The translations under genes were made by a program, and so were the position numbers. From Moraxella bovis (lineage in GTDB: Bacteria > Pseudomonadota > Gammaproteobacteria > Pseudomonadales > Moraxellaceae), in NCBI RefSeq assembly GCF_002014975.1, contig NZ_MUXV01000023.1, positions 1 through 30,267 of the forward strand: 30,267 nucleotides of DNA. The letters are read 5' to 3'. Below, piece by piece: positions 17,502 to 27,968 of the stretch; within the stretch, counting starts at the first letter, position 1; every line of letters starts with the position of its first letter. The notes under the pieces are model-generated. The model had not been told where the DNA came from. It did not search any database and worked only from the letters and a program-made list of their open reading frames with translations.

Positions 17502-17519
17502 TGACATTAGTATATGTCA
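17502..17519. promoter_or_regulatory. Palindromic vapBC operator
   Basis: Inverted repeat TGACAT-N6-ATGTCA overlaps the vapBC -10 box and sits just upstream of vapB. This position and symmetry are typical of autorepression by a VapBC complex. Confidence 0.65.
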
Positions 17520-17537
17520 AATTCCATTATTTATCAA
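17509..17537 (-). promoter_or_regulatory. vapBC promoter
   Basis: Minus strand: -35 TTGATA (17537-17532, overlapping the dxs stop region), exactly 17-bp spacer, -10 TATACT (17514-17509) lying within the operator palindrome. Confidence 0.6.
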
Positions 17538-19626
17538 TATCAAGGCTAGACAATCTCGCCAAAATCCCACCCTTATCCAGTCCACACTCCGCCAACTGCT
17601 CATCATGACTGCCATGAGCGACAAACACATCATCGATGCCAATCTGCAAAAGCCAACCACCATAGCCCACACTTGCCAGATATTCGCCCACCGCCGAGCC
17701 TGCTCCGCCCATACGCTGATGTTCTTCTACCGTGATAAAATGCGTAACGCCCTGCCCGATAAGCTCGTCTATCAGCTCATTATCAAGTGGCTTGACCCAC
17801 CGCATATCCACCACCGTCATGGGCGTGTCTGTCGTTTGGGCGAACGTTTGGCTTGCCGATAGGCTGTCGCTTAGGCGTGTACCAAAGGCAAGAACGGCGA
17901 TTTTTTTGCCTGTCTCTTTTTTGTCTGATTTGTCCGTAAAATTATCCGTCCGCCATACGATTTTTGCCTTGCCGATGACAAATTTTTCATCATCTTTAAT
18001 AATCTCACGCCCCACGCCCACACCCCTAGGATAGCGAATGGCACTTGTACCTTGATAAGCATAGCAAGCGTTTAGTAGATGATAGCATTCATGTTCATCG
18101 CTTGGCGTGGCAATCACCACATTTGGCACGCAGCGTAAATACGCCAAATCAAACACGCCTGCATGAGTCGCCCCGTCTTCACCCACAAGCCCCGCTCGGT
18201 CTATGGCAAAGGTTACGTCTAAGTTTTGTAAGGCGACATCATGAATCAGCTGGTCATAGCCACGCTGTAAAAAGGTAGAATAAATCGCCACCACAGGTTT
18301 TAATCCACCTGTTGCCATGCCCCCTGCTAAGGTTACGGCGTGCTGTTCGGCAATCGCCACATCAAAAAACTTAGCAGGATACGCCTTGGCGAATGCTACC
18401 ATGCCCGAGCCTTCGCACATGGCAGGGGTAATGGCAACCATATGGGGTTCAGCTCCGTTATCCATAAGCCAGTCGCCAAAAACGTCTGAATATTTTTTGG
18501 CTTTGGGAGCGTTGTCCTTTTTTAGCACATCTTTTTTGGGTAGTTTGCCAATGGCGTGATAAGTAATGGGGTCAGCCTCGGCAGGCAAAAAGCCCTTGCC
18601 TTTGACCGTATGGACGTGAATCAGCACCGCCCCTTTTAACTGTTTGGCACGTTCAAACACTTGCAAAAGTTTTGGCAAATCATGTCCGTCAAAAGGCCCA
18701 AGGTAGGTGAAACCAATCGCCTTAAATAAATTATCAGGGAAAATATGGTCATGCACTTTTTCGGCGATTTTGTCCGACAAGGGCATGGGCGGAGCGTTTT
18801 TGCCAAAAAGACCGCCGATATTTTGCACAAGATTACCGCCCAGTTTGGCAGGGATTTTTTCTAGGGTTTCTTTTGCCCCATTTGCCATGTGCAGATAGTG
18901 GCGAACCCGTCTGTCATCAGGGCTAATCTCACGCTTTATCATGAGAATATTGCCGTGTTTGTCAATGTCAAAGGCAAGCCCACGTTGCCACAGCCGTGCC
19001 AAATGGCGACTAAATCCGCCAATCGCTTGCGAGATTGACATGTCATTGTCATTTAGCACCACCGTCAAATCGGCATTTTGTTGCACCGCATCATTCATCG
19101 CTTCAAACGCCATGCCCCCCGTCATCGCCCCGTCTCCGATGACCGCCACAACCTTGCGGTTTTCGCCCTTGATACGGCTCGCAAGGCTCATGCCAAGTCC
19201 TGCCGATATGGACGTGGAACTATGCCCTACGCCAAAGGTGTCGTACTCGCTCTCGCTCCGCTCGGGAAATGCCGTCAGACCGCCTTTGGCACGGATACGA
19301 ATTAGCTCATCACGCCGACCTGTCAGCACCTTATGGGCGTACGCCTGATGCCCAACATCCCAAACAAGCTTATCATAAGGTGTATCATAACTGGCGTGCA
19401 GAGCAACCGTCAGCTCCACCACGCCCAAATTTGCTCCAAAATGCCCACCACTTTGACCGACCGAGTAAAGCAAATATTCACGGAGTTCGTCCGATAATTG
19501 GCACAGCTCATCGGTGTTTAACCCCTTTAAATCTTTGGGCAAGCTAACCTTATCCAAAAGGGGTGTCGTGGGGCGAGACGTGGGCAGGTGCGTGAAGGTG
19601 CGTGGTGCGTGGGCAGAAGTTGGCAT
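17527..19626 (-). CDS. dxs: 1-deoxy-D-xylulose-5-phosphate synthase
   Basis: Thiamine-diphosphate enzyme that condenses pyruvate and glyceraldehyde-3-phosphate in the first step of the MEP isoprenoid pathway, also feeding thiamine and pyridoxal synthesis. Motifs: [23 protein letters not shown] region (here [18 protein letters not shown]), [28 protein letters not shown] for ThDP/Mg binding, the transketolase-type central domain ([15 protein letters not shown]) and [17 protein letters not shown]. At 699 residues it is about 80 longer than E. coli Dxs (620): there is an N-terminal extension of roughly 20 residues, an insertion of roughly 45 in the mobile region after [14 protein letters not shown], and a K/D-rich loop before [12 protein letters not shown]. 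Its minus-strand stop lies next to the vapBC promoter. The gene is intact. Confidence 0.96.
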   Translation of the reverse strand: MPTSAHAPRTFTHLPTSRPTTPLLDKVSLPKDLKGLNTDELCQLSDELREYLLYSVGQSGGHFGANLGVVELTVALHASYDTPYDKLVWDVGHQAYAHKVLTGRRDELIRIRAKGGLTAFPERSESEYDTFGVGHSSTSISAGLGMSLASRIKGENRKVVAVIGDGAMTGGMAFEAMNDAVQQNADLTVVLNDNDMSISQAIGGFSRHLARLWQRGLAFDIDKHGNILMIKREISPDDRRVRHYLHMANGAKETLEKIPAKLGGNLVQNIGGLFGKNAPPMPLSDKIAEKVHDHIFPDNLFKAIGFTYLGPFDGHDLPKLLQVFERAKQLKGAVLIHVHTVKGKGFLPAEADPITYHAIGKLPKKDVLKKDNAPKAKKYSDVFGDWLMDNGAEPHMVAITPAMCEGSGMVAFAKAYPAKFFDVAIAEQHAVTLAGGMATGGLKPVVAIYSTFLQRGYDQLIHDVALQNLDVTFAIDRAGLVGEDGATHAGVFDLAYLRCVPNVVIATPSDEHECYHLLNACYAYQGTSAIRYPRGVGVGREIIKDDEKFVIGKAKIVWRTDNFTDKSDKKETGKKIAVLAFGTRLSDSLSASQTFAQTTDTPMTVVDMRWVKPLDNELIDELIGQGVTHFITVEEHQRMGGAGSAVGEYLASVGYGGWLLQIGIDDVFVAHGSHDEQLAECGLDKGGILARLSSLDIDK

Positions 19627-19702
19627 GGGGCTAGTATTCCAGATTTTGATTTTTTAAAAGTTGTCTTTAAAAAGTTATGTTAAGTTATAACAATTTTTGC
19701 GG

Positions 19703-19708
19703 TATAAT
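19703..19708 (+). promoter_or_regulatory. Candidate -10 for ribA-hemF
   Basis: Perfect TATAAT about 140 bp before ribA, with only a weak -35 (TTAAGT) at 17 bp. No RFN/FMN riboswitch was seen in the 220-bp leader. Confidence 0.3.
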
Positions 19709-19846
19709 GCCAAACTTGGCAATGGCAAAGCCAAACTTGAATCAGGGGCTTATTTTACAAGATAGCCTTTTAATTTGCCATAGTAGCACCATTTAATTCA
19801 CAAATTATTCACAATTTACCATTTATTATACGTTTTGGGGAAAATT

Positions 19847-21452
<1,606 letters not shown>

Positions 21453-21633
21453 TAGTTATTGGTCGTGTGATTGGACACGGCGTATTGATCTGTTTGAACA
21501 TAGGCAACATTCATGAATTTCATTGAAAATCAATGTTTTGTGTGTTATATTGAAAAACTCATCTGAATTCATCATCAAGCTGCTGGTGAAAACAGGTATG
21601 ATTTTTCTATTTTAGCCACCTTGCGAGGAAGCC

Positions 21634-22083
21634 ATGAACATATTGCCAATCAGTAAAGGTCTTACTATCGCCATTGTCTCCGTGTTAACCGTTACTGCTT
21701 GTAGCTCAAAACCCACAACACCAAACGATGTCAGTATTCGCCAAGACATCATGCAAGACTGGCGCATATCAAGCGACATTATGAAAAGCATGCTTTTTGA
21801 AGATCGCTTTGATGCAAAAGCCTTTAAGGAACAAGCCGACGCCATTCAGGCCAGCACACATGTTTGGGCACATTTTGATAATGATGCAGAAAAAGGCAAG
21901 GCACAAGATACCGTTTGGACAGATTCTGCAGGATTTAAACTTAAAGCACAGATGTTTGATGACGCTGTCGGCGAACTGGTAAGTGCTGCCGACAAAGCCC
22001 AATCTTTTACTGATGTTGAAAAAGCATTTGGTAAGATGAACGAAAGTTGTGGTTCATGTCATAAATCTTATAAAAGTAGATGA
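21634..22083 (+). CDS. Lipoprotein cytochrome c'
   Basis: A 149-residue protein with a lipoprotein signal: lipobox VTAC puts the lipidated cysteine at residue 23, so it is membrane-anchored. The C-terminus carries the single heme c motif CGSCHKSYKSR, with CxxCH near the very end as in cytochrome c', and the region before it (ESCGSC preceded by a four-helix-like pattern) fits that fold. Class II cytochromes c' bind NO or CO, and related proteins help resist nitrosative stress; in this organism the role is inferred. Ribosome site GAGGAA (21625-21630) precedes the ATG. Maturation needs the cytochrome c biogenesis machinery, not in this window. Confidence 0.85.
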   Translation: MNILPISKGLTIAIVSVLTVTACSSKPTTPNDVSIRQDIMQDWRISSDIMKSMLFEDRFDAKAFKEQADAIQASTHVWAHFDNDAEKGKAQDTVWTDSAGFKLKAQMFDDAVGELVSAADKAQSFTDVEKAFGKMNESCGSCHKSYKSR

Positions 22084-22089
22084 CTGGTC

Positions 22090-22124
22090 AATAAAAAACG
22101 CACTGTTAAAGTGCGTTTTTTATT
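22090..22124. terminator. Bidirectional terminator between cytochrome c' gene and lbpA
   Basis: Perfect 15-bp stem AATAAAAAACGCACT / AGTGCGTTTTTTATT with a 5-base loop, with T-runs in both directions. It closes two converging genes: cytochrome c' (plus) and lbpA (minus). Confidence 0.88.
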
Positions 22125-22131
22125 GATTCTT

Positions 22132-24852
22132 TTAAAACTTGGTCTGTACAGACAGTACAAAATTACGACCGCTGGCAGCATATTGGCTGGGCAATCCTTG
22201 AGTATGCTGATTACCAGAGACAACCGAGGTCTGACGCAAAGACTCCCATGGGCTATATCGATAATTAAAGACATTATCAATACCAGCTCTTACAGTCAAA
22301 TTATCAGTTGGTTGATAAAATGCCGACAAATCCAGCGTTCTCCAAGCCTTACTATTGACTGTAGTGGCAACTTTTTCATAAGTACCGCTCGGTGATGCGA
22401 CTAATGTGGTTAATTCAGTGTCTTTTTTAGCATCGCTAAAAATCCAAGTCGCACCCAAGCCCCACTTATCGCTATCAGCAGTATAATCAAGCGATAAAGC
22501 ATAACGAGTAGGTGAGATGGTGTCTAGGAAGTAGCCAGAACCGTACTCAAAACCCTCTTTGATGTGGCTATCTTTAACTTTGGTTTTTAGATAGTTAGCA
22601 GATGCAGTCAAACCCACAGGCAACTTATCCCAAAGCTCACCAAGATAGGCCTTAGCTTGAACACTATGGCCAGCCAGATGCACATCTTGATAGTTGCGAT
22701 AGCCCCACTGATCACCTTTGAGTGTCAAGTCAATCAGATCACTGTATCGGTTATCAAAGTAAGTGGCCGTAACCTCACCCAAATTGCCATGAACAGCGAT
22801 ACCAAACTCTTGGTTGCGAGCCTTTTCTGGTTTAACATTAGTGCGGTAATGCTGATCGTCGTTCTCCCCTTTGGTCAAGCCATCTAAACGGTAGCCGAAC
22901 AGCTCTTTAAAGCTTGGCACACGATAGCCAGATGAGATGCGATACAGCAAGTCAACATGATCGGTTGGTTTTAGCACAAGACTACCATTGTAAGATAAAT
23001 TACGATATTTGCCTGTACCAGTCCAATCATCATCACTGTTAAAACGATGGGTGTCATGACGAACACCTAGGGTAATGTTCGCAAGGTCTCCGATAGAGAT
23101 CGTATCTTTAAAGGTGGCATAAGCATTATGACCTGTGATTGGTCTGTCGCCACATTTGCGAGCTTCGCCTAAATACTGCTGAGCTTCTTGGCAAATGTCC
23201 GTACCCTCTTGATACTGATTAATTCGGTAGGCTTCAATAAAGTTGCCATTTGAATCTTTGATGTCATCTACAAACTTAAAGTCTAAACGATGATATCGCT
23301 CTTTAATATCACCAATCCATAGATTGGAACGGAATTTATCTAAGCCAAAACCTAAATTGAGACGATGATTGATGATGTCGCCTGATAGATTTTTGGAGAA
23401 ATCTCCTCGCCACAGCAAATGGTCCTCACTGTATACTTTACGATTTTGGCGTTCGGCAGAATTTGGTTTGTCTGCACTGGGTGTACAGTTTCTATCAACC
23501 GTAGGATAAGGCGAACAGTATTTCTCAATTTGCAGATGATCGATGGTGACAGTTTGCTTATCAACACTTAAATTCAACTCATCAAACCAACGAAAATCTT
23601 TAGGACTTTGGTAACGATAGTTGATACCATAACGACTTTTATCGTGTTTTTCATCAAAAAACTGTGTCTGCGTCCAAAGTCCAATTTTAGCATCTGTCAC
23701 ATAGCCTTCTTGATAGCTTTGTCCGCGATAAACGAGTGGCGATTGTGCCAGATTACCTCGACCGTGATTGGCGGCCAAGTGGTAGGCCGTTTTGGTCATA
23801 TCACGACTGTTATAGTTTTGAGTGGTTTTTTCGGTCAAAAGCTCAACTCGTTGCGTAGACGAAGGATTAAAGCCTGCCTTAATCAATACAGATTTAGAAT
23901 CGTATTCCATAGGGTCAGGCAATACTCGCTTGTCGCCAGTGTATTCTTTAGCACCCATGGTCTCTAATACAGGCTTGATGTCCAGCTTTGGCTTGGTACA
24001 GCCAGCCACACTGCTAGGGTCTTTGTCCACATAGGTAGGGCATTCATCGATGATGATAAATTGGCGTTTTGGATCATTTGTAGGTGCAATTGCCTGCTTA
24101 TCAAAGTCCACCTGAGAGCCGCCCCAACGCCACACTTCATAATTGGTCTGATAGATGTCGCTATGCGGTTTGACGGTCTCTTTGGTACGATCGGTATACT
24201 GCACAAAAAGATCGGCTTTTTTATGGCGTAATGCCGCACCAACGGAGTGCATTTTTTGCTTGTTCTTGCTGGCGTATGCACCTTTATAAAAGGCTGAGAA
24301 ATTATCGTCTGCATCTAGCACATCGTCAATGCTTTTGGTGCGAAAGCTCACCGCGCCACCTAGTGCACCACTGCCAGTCTCAGAACCACTCGCTCCTTGG
24401 CTGATTTGTACACCGCTGACATTTTCAAGTTCAATCTCATTGATTGCCCCAGAGCCTTCTCTGCCATCACCAAACTGGCGTTTTTGGGTCAGATAAGACT
24501 GGATTTGAGCGATGCCATCAACATTGACCGCCACTCGGTTCTTGTCCATACCACGAATGGTGTAGCCACTGCTGGCTCCACGACCTTGCTCAACAACAGC
24601 CACACCAGCAACATCTTTTACCATATCTTTGACGGAAAGTACTTGATTTTTATTCAAATCATCCATCGTTTTAATGGTTTTGCCAAGTCCTGTTACCTCC
24701 TCAGATTTGGCATGCAAGCGTTTTTTGATGATGATAGTTACCGTCTCAAGCTCAACACTTGGATCATCCTCATTATTATTGGCAAATGCAGGCAAGCTAC
24801 TGCACAGCATCGCCGTGATGACCAGCGGCAGATATTTTGGGCGAAAATTCAT
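22132..24852 (-). CDS. lbpA: TonB-dependent lactoferrin/transferrin receptor, LbpA-like
   Basis: Outer-membrane channel of the TbpA/LbpA family that takes iron from host lactoferrin or transferrin, with energy from TonB. It begins with a signal peptide (cut after PAFA) followed by a TonB-box-like ETVTIIIK, a plug domain (TIRGMDKNRVAVNVDGIAQ, GSGALGGAVSF), and a C-terminal barrel ending in an aromatic residue (NFVLSVQTKF). Landmarks shared with TbpA/LbpA include DECPTYVDK and CTPSADKP. The start is ATG 24852, because AAGGA precedes it at good spacing; an in-frame ATG at 24882 would make the signal peptide unusually long. The length is 906 residues. It follows lbpB by 46 bases in the same operon. 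Lactoferrin versus transferrin specificity is not decided by the sequence; LbpA is favoured because the partner is long. Confidence 0.85.
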   Translation of the reverse strand: MNFRPKYLPLVITAMLCSSLPAFANNNEDDPSVELETVTIIIKKRLHAKSEEVTGLGKTIKTMDDLNKNQVLSVKDMVKDVAGVAVVEQGRGASSGYTIRGMDKNRVAVNVDGIAQIQSYLTQKRQFGDGREGSGAINEIELENVSGVQISQGASGSETGSGALGGAVSFRTKSIDDVLDADDNFSAFYKGAYASKNKQKMHSVGAALRHKKADLFVQYTDRTKETVKPHSDIYQTNYEVWRWGGSQVDFDKQAIAPTNDPKRQFIIIDECPTYVDKDPSSVAGCTKPKLDIKPVLETMGAKEYTGDKRVLPDPMEYDSKSVLIKAGFNPSSTQRVELLTEKTTQNYNSRDMTKTAYHLAANHGRGNLAQSPLVYRGQSYQEGYVTDAKIGLWTQTQFFDEKHDKSRYGINYRYQSPKDFRWFDELNLSVDKQTVTIDHLQIEKYCSPYPTVDRNCTPSADKPNSAERQNRKVYSEDHLLWRGDFSKNLSGDIINHRLNLGFGLDKFRSNLWIGDIKERYHRLDFKFVDDIKDSNGNFIEAYRINQYQEGTDICQEAQQYLGEARKCGDRPITGHNAYATFKDTISIGDLANITLGVRHDTHRFNSDDDWTGTGKYRNLSYNGSLVLKPTDHVDLLYRISSGYRVPSFKELFGYRLDGLTKGENDDQHYRTNVKPEKARNQEFGIAVHGNLGEVTATYFDNRYSDLIDLTLKGDQWGYRNYQDVHLAGHSVQAKAYLGELWDKLPVGLTASANYLKTKVKDSHIKEGFEYGSGYFLDTISPTRYALSLDYTADSDKWGLGATWIFSDAKKDTELTTLVASPSGTYEKVATTVNSKAWRTLDLSAFYQPTDNLTVRAGIDNVFNYRYSPWESLRQTSVVSGNQHTQGLPSQYAASGRNFVLSVQTKF

Positions 24853-24898
24853 CGTCTCATCCTTACTTCTGTTTCTTTTCATCTTCTGTGGTTTTTAG

Positions 24899-27601
24899 CT
24901 ATTCTTTGGTTCTTGTGCCATAGAATACCGCACCACCAACAACCGTCTCATCATCATTTAAAGTCTTCTCAAAACTGAACGACCCACCCAAATGTTTGGC
25001 ATTCTCGCCATAGAATGCTCCAGTCAGATTGTTACTCTCAACTGTTAGGATTTGTTGGTTTTGCTGACGACCTTCATCCAAATAGATGCCATTTGAACGA
25101 GAGGTGGCTGTGCCACTAAATCCATTGCCGTTAATTGTGGCTTTTAGATTAAACGCAGGCTCAATGCCTGATTTTTCAGTCAGTGTGCCAGTCAACTGTT
25201 TAGTACCAAAATCCACTTCAAATTTTGCCTTACCGTCGTACTCGCCATAGCCTGCTTGCGACTGCCAGTGATGACCGATTCTGCCATGCCAAGTACCTTG
25301 ATAATTCGCCTGACCTTGTACAGGAACCTGGCTGACTGGCGTGCGTTCACCAAGCAGGTACAGCCCTGTCAACGACTCTTCAATGCCAATCAAGCCAAAC
25401 CCAGCTTGAGATGAAGAGTTGTTTTGTGGCAAATAGGCGGTGAGATTTGCCATGTTTTCGCCATCGAATTTGTCGCCTTTGGCAAGAAATTCTACCAATT
25501 TGGCAGTTGTTTCTTCATCTTCAGCTTTTAATTGTTCAATTAATAATTTAGCCTGCTTTTCAACCTCAGTGCGTTTGTCTTCTGTGTAGGCATTTTTAAT
25601 TTTATCGATGATTTGTGCTTTTAGTTTATCCAGCTCTTTAGCATCAATCTCTTCGCCATCTTCATCACCAAGAATCTCATTACCAATCACAAAAGTTGCT
25701 AATAATTCTTCTAGGTCCTGCTTTTCGGTTTCAAGCTGTGCCTTTAATTTATCTCTAGCAATGGCAAGCTGCTCTTGTGTGTGGTTTGTCGTTGATTGAA
25801 CCAACGGACTTTGAACCAAGAATTCTTTTAAGTTATCCTCATTGTCAGTTTTATATTTGTCGCCAGTGATAAGGATATTTAAAATATCTTCCGTTGCATT
25901 TGCTCTTTCTTCCGCCACATCTAAAGCATTTAAGAGCTCTTTTAAGTCATCTTCTGCATATTCCCTTTCTTTTACATCTACATAACCCGCCAAAACCTTA
26001 TCGGTGATTTGTTTTTTTAGAGCAGATTTATCTTTGCTGTTTGGGTAAGTTGCGATTAAATCAGAAAGATCTTTTTTTAGCCTCTCAACCTTTTCAGTCA
26101 ATTTTTGCTTCGCAAATTCTATTTGATCCTTGGTTGGTTTGGTAGACTTAGATATTACCCCAGATTTGTTTGTAGTTTCAGCATTTTCAGCAATCTTACC
26201 ATTCTGCTCTGCACCAGGCTTAGCAGTTTTACTTACTGAGCCCAATCTTAGAACGCCATCACTGCTGCCAAAACTGGTAATGACAGCTGTTTGTCCTGTT
26301 GGCAGTTTAACAGATTGCTGAGTTGTTTTTCCTGCCTCTTGAGGTAAGAGCGTGATGGTATGATCGCCCAATTGCAGTTGGTCGACATTACCAAAGTTCA
26401 CCAGCGATAACACTTGTGACTTTTGTGCAGGGTTGACAGCCTTGTCTTGGGTCAGCTCAACATAGCTGCCACCAAATACCTGCTCAAGCTTCTCAACTTT
26501 CTCTGGATTGTCCTGTTTACCAGCAAATACCGCAAAGACAGAATTATCATTTGTTAGAAACTTACCTGCCAATTCCTCAGCGTTTTCACCATAAAACCCA
26601 CCTTCTAGGCGGTTATCGGCATTTTTATTAAAGAAGTTGGGTTCTAGAAAGCTACTTTTGGTATTCTTAGCAATGGCAGAACCTGCAAATCGATTGCCCT
26701 TGATGGTCGCATCAATATCATAGCGGTCTACATAGGTCTCTGGACTGCTGGCAATCGCTTTTTGCTTGGTAGATAGTGTGCCAGTCAGCTTCTTGGCGTC
26801 AAAATCAGCTTTAAAGACCGCACGATGATTGCCCTGTCTTGGTGCATATTGACCAAAGACTTGCTCGGCAAAGCTGGTCGCACCGACTTCATCGCCAAAG
26901 CCACTGTCCATCTTATAGCCTGAACCACCACCGAACGCTTGGCGACCTGTCGTCTCTGTGATGGTAGACTCTCTTTCTCGCTTGACATCAGTCACGAAAT
27001 CCCAATGCCCCGTATAGTTTGCCACACCTTTGGCAAGCCCTGTGGTTGGATTGTCGCCATAATAGTACAGATAGCCATCGCCTTTGGTGTATTGCTTAGG
27101 CTGGTCTGTATCCTCATCAGTTTTAATCGTCTCATCAGGACGCAAACCAGTAAAAATCCAACCAGCTTTTACAAACTTATATTTATCATCGCTCTGATAT
27201 ATCTTTCCACCCTCATAGCGCTCTTGTAACTCTTTGGTTAAAGCTGGCAAAGGGTTGGTATGAGCGGTTGTGATGTTATTTTCATCAAGTGGCACATGCT
27301 CTTCTAGATGAGTAAGTTTTTTCTTATCATAAGCCTGATTACGCTTTGGAATCGCCAAAACACTGCCCAACACTGGCATGGTTAGGCGACTGTCTGCTTT
27401 ATTCTTAGTATCAGCATTGGCATTGTCATCATCCTTAGCGGCTGAAGCATCCTTTGATTGGTCAGACTTCTCAATCATCTTAGACTGACCGATGACAATG
27501 GTGCTTGGGTTATTAAAACTGCCACCACCACAGGCTGATAGCATCAATGAAGTCACAGCCACTGCCAAAGGCAATAGGCTAAATTTGGTACTCTTAGGCA
27601 T
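24899..27601 (-). CDS. lbpB: Surface lipoprotein LbpB-like, with duplicated charged helical insert
   Basis: Partner lipoprotein that captures iron-loaded host protein at the cell surface and delivers it to LbpA. Lipobox LSAC (lipidated cysteine near residue 24) is followed by an anchor segment rich in S/D/K. Two related lobes are visible: N-lobe with a YxYYGDNP handle and barrel (GGFYGENAEELAGKF near 336-350), C-lobe barrel with GAFYGENAKHLGGSF near 863-877. Between them, after a C-lobe handle part (VDQLQLGDHTITLLP), lies a K/E/D-rich helical segment of about 235 residues containing two copies of the same unit. The ATG at 27601 is chosen because GGGAG lies 5 bases before it; a GTG 6 bases upstream is less well placed. 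At 900 residues it is near the length known for M. catarrhalis LbpB. TbpB is the alternative. Confidence 0.82.
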   Translation of the reverse strand: MPKSTKFSLLPLAVAVTSLMLSACGGGSFNNPSTIVIGQSKMIEKSDQSKDASAAKDDDNANADTKNKADSRLTMPVLGSVLAIPKRNQAYDKKKLTHLEEHVPLDENNITTAHTNPLPALTKELQERYEGGKIYQSDDKYKFVKAGWIFTGLRPDETIKTDEDTDQPKQYTKGDGYLYYYGDNPTTGLAKGVANYTGHWDFVTDVKRERESTITETTGRQAFGGGSGYKMDSGFGDEVGATSFAEQVFGQYAPRQGNHRAVFKADFDAKKLTGTLSTKQKAIASSPETYVDRYDIDATIKGNRFAGSAIAKNTKSSFLEPNFFNKNADNRLEGGFYGENAEELAGKFLTNDNSVFAVFAGKQDNPEKVEKLEQVFGGSYVELTQDKAVNPAQKSQVLSLVNFGNVDQLQLGDHTITLLPQEAGKTTQQSVKLPTGQTAVITSFGSSDGVLRLGSVSKTAKPGAEQNGKIAENAETTNKSGVISKSTKPTKDQIEFAKQKLTEKVERLKKDLSDLIATYPNSKDKSALKKQITDKVLAGYVDVKEREYAEDDLKELLNALDVAEERANATEDILNILITGDKYKTDNEDNLKEFLVQSPLVQSTTNHTQEQLAIARDKLKAQLETEKQDLEELLATFVIGNEILGDEDGEEIDAKELDKLKAQIIDKIKNAYTEDKRTEVEKQAKLLIEQLKAEDEETTAKLVEFLAKGDKFDGENMANLTAYLPQNNSSSQAGFGLIGIEESLTGLYLLGERTPVSQVPVQGQANYQGTWHGRIGHHWQSQAGYGEYDGKAKFEVDFGTKQLTGTLTEKSGIEPAFNLKATINGNGFSGTATSRSNGIYLDEGRQQNQQILTVESNNLTGAFYGENAKHLGGSFSFEKTLNDDETVVGGAVFYGTRTKE
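25424..26131 (-). repeat. Two-fold internal repeat in LbpB
   Basis: Protein-level duplication in LbpB: copy 1 about residues 493-600, copy 2 about 611-728 (numbered from the GTG at 27607). Both follow the order [DE]Q[IL]xxAxxKL, KxDLxxLxAT, LKxQIxDK, an L/E-rich stretch, FLxxGDK, NxxxFL/YLxQ. Copy 2 carries an extra acidic loop (GDEDGEEIDAKELDK). DNA identity is low, so the duplication is old. Confidence 0.7.
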
Positions 27602-27673
27602 GACCACTCCCTACTTTAAAAAGTCAGTAAAACAGCATCAAACAATAAAACAATCATTTGATCCCAGTGACAA

Positions 27674-27727
27674 AATAATGATAACAATAACAATTCTTAT
27701 TATATAGTTAAAGAATTAAAAATGCAA
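27674..27727 (-). promoter_or_regulatory. Iron-regulated lbpB promoter with Fur box
   Basis: Minus strand: -35 TTGCAT (27727-27722), exactly 17-bp spacer, perfect -10 TATAAT (27704-27699). Immediately downstream, a Fur-like 19-mer AATAATGATAACAATAACA on the plus strand (27674-27692) matches 13 of 19 positions of the E. coli consensus. Fur-iron should cover the start site and repress lbpBA when iron is plentiful. Confidence 0.7.
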
Positions 27728-27748
27728 ACCTTTTTTATAATTTGTGCA

Positions 27749-27968
27749 ATGTTTTTGAAAGATAAGCAACGTGTAAATACAATTCACTTAACAACAAGTA
27801 TGCCTCCAGCACCTTTGGCATCATATGATGAACGACGAATCAAAATTGGTGAAAGCCGTGTTGAGACGATGACACAAAAAATCAACAAACCAAGACGACA
27901 TCAATCGTGCAAGACTTGCTGATTTTAAGGATGATATAAGTTTTTTAAAATTGGCGACTCACCTCTAA
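27749..27968 (+). pseudogene. Possible gene fragment between slam and lbpB
   Basis: In the 340-base gap between slam and lbpB, a frame from ATG 27749 (MFLKDKQRVNTIHL ... MPPAPLASYDERRIKIGESR ... MTQKINK) shifts near 27895 to another frame reading DDINRARLADFKDDISFLKL to a stop at 27966-27968, overlapping the slam 3' end. No family is recognised and no ribosome site is clear. It could be a remnant or chance. Confidence 0.25.

Noticed and set aside
19709..19846. FMN riboswitch upstream of ribA
   Set aside because: No conserved RFN element pattern could be seen in the leader; the region is AT-rich without the expected paired segments.
22090..22124. AAAGTGCG as a DNA uptake signal
   Set aside because: It lies in a perfect terminator stem and does not match the full Pasteurellaceae uptake signal; no repeats of it were seen elsewhere in the window.
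22132..27601. Assignment as TbpA/TbpB
   Set aside because: The families are close and specificity cannot be proven, but the order slam-lbpB-lbpA, B before A, and the long B protein favour LbpBA. The alternative is kept open in the feature notes.
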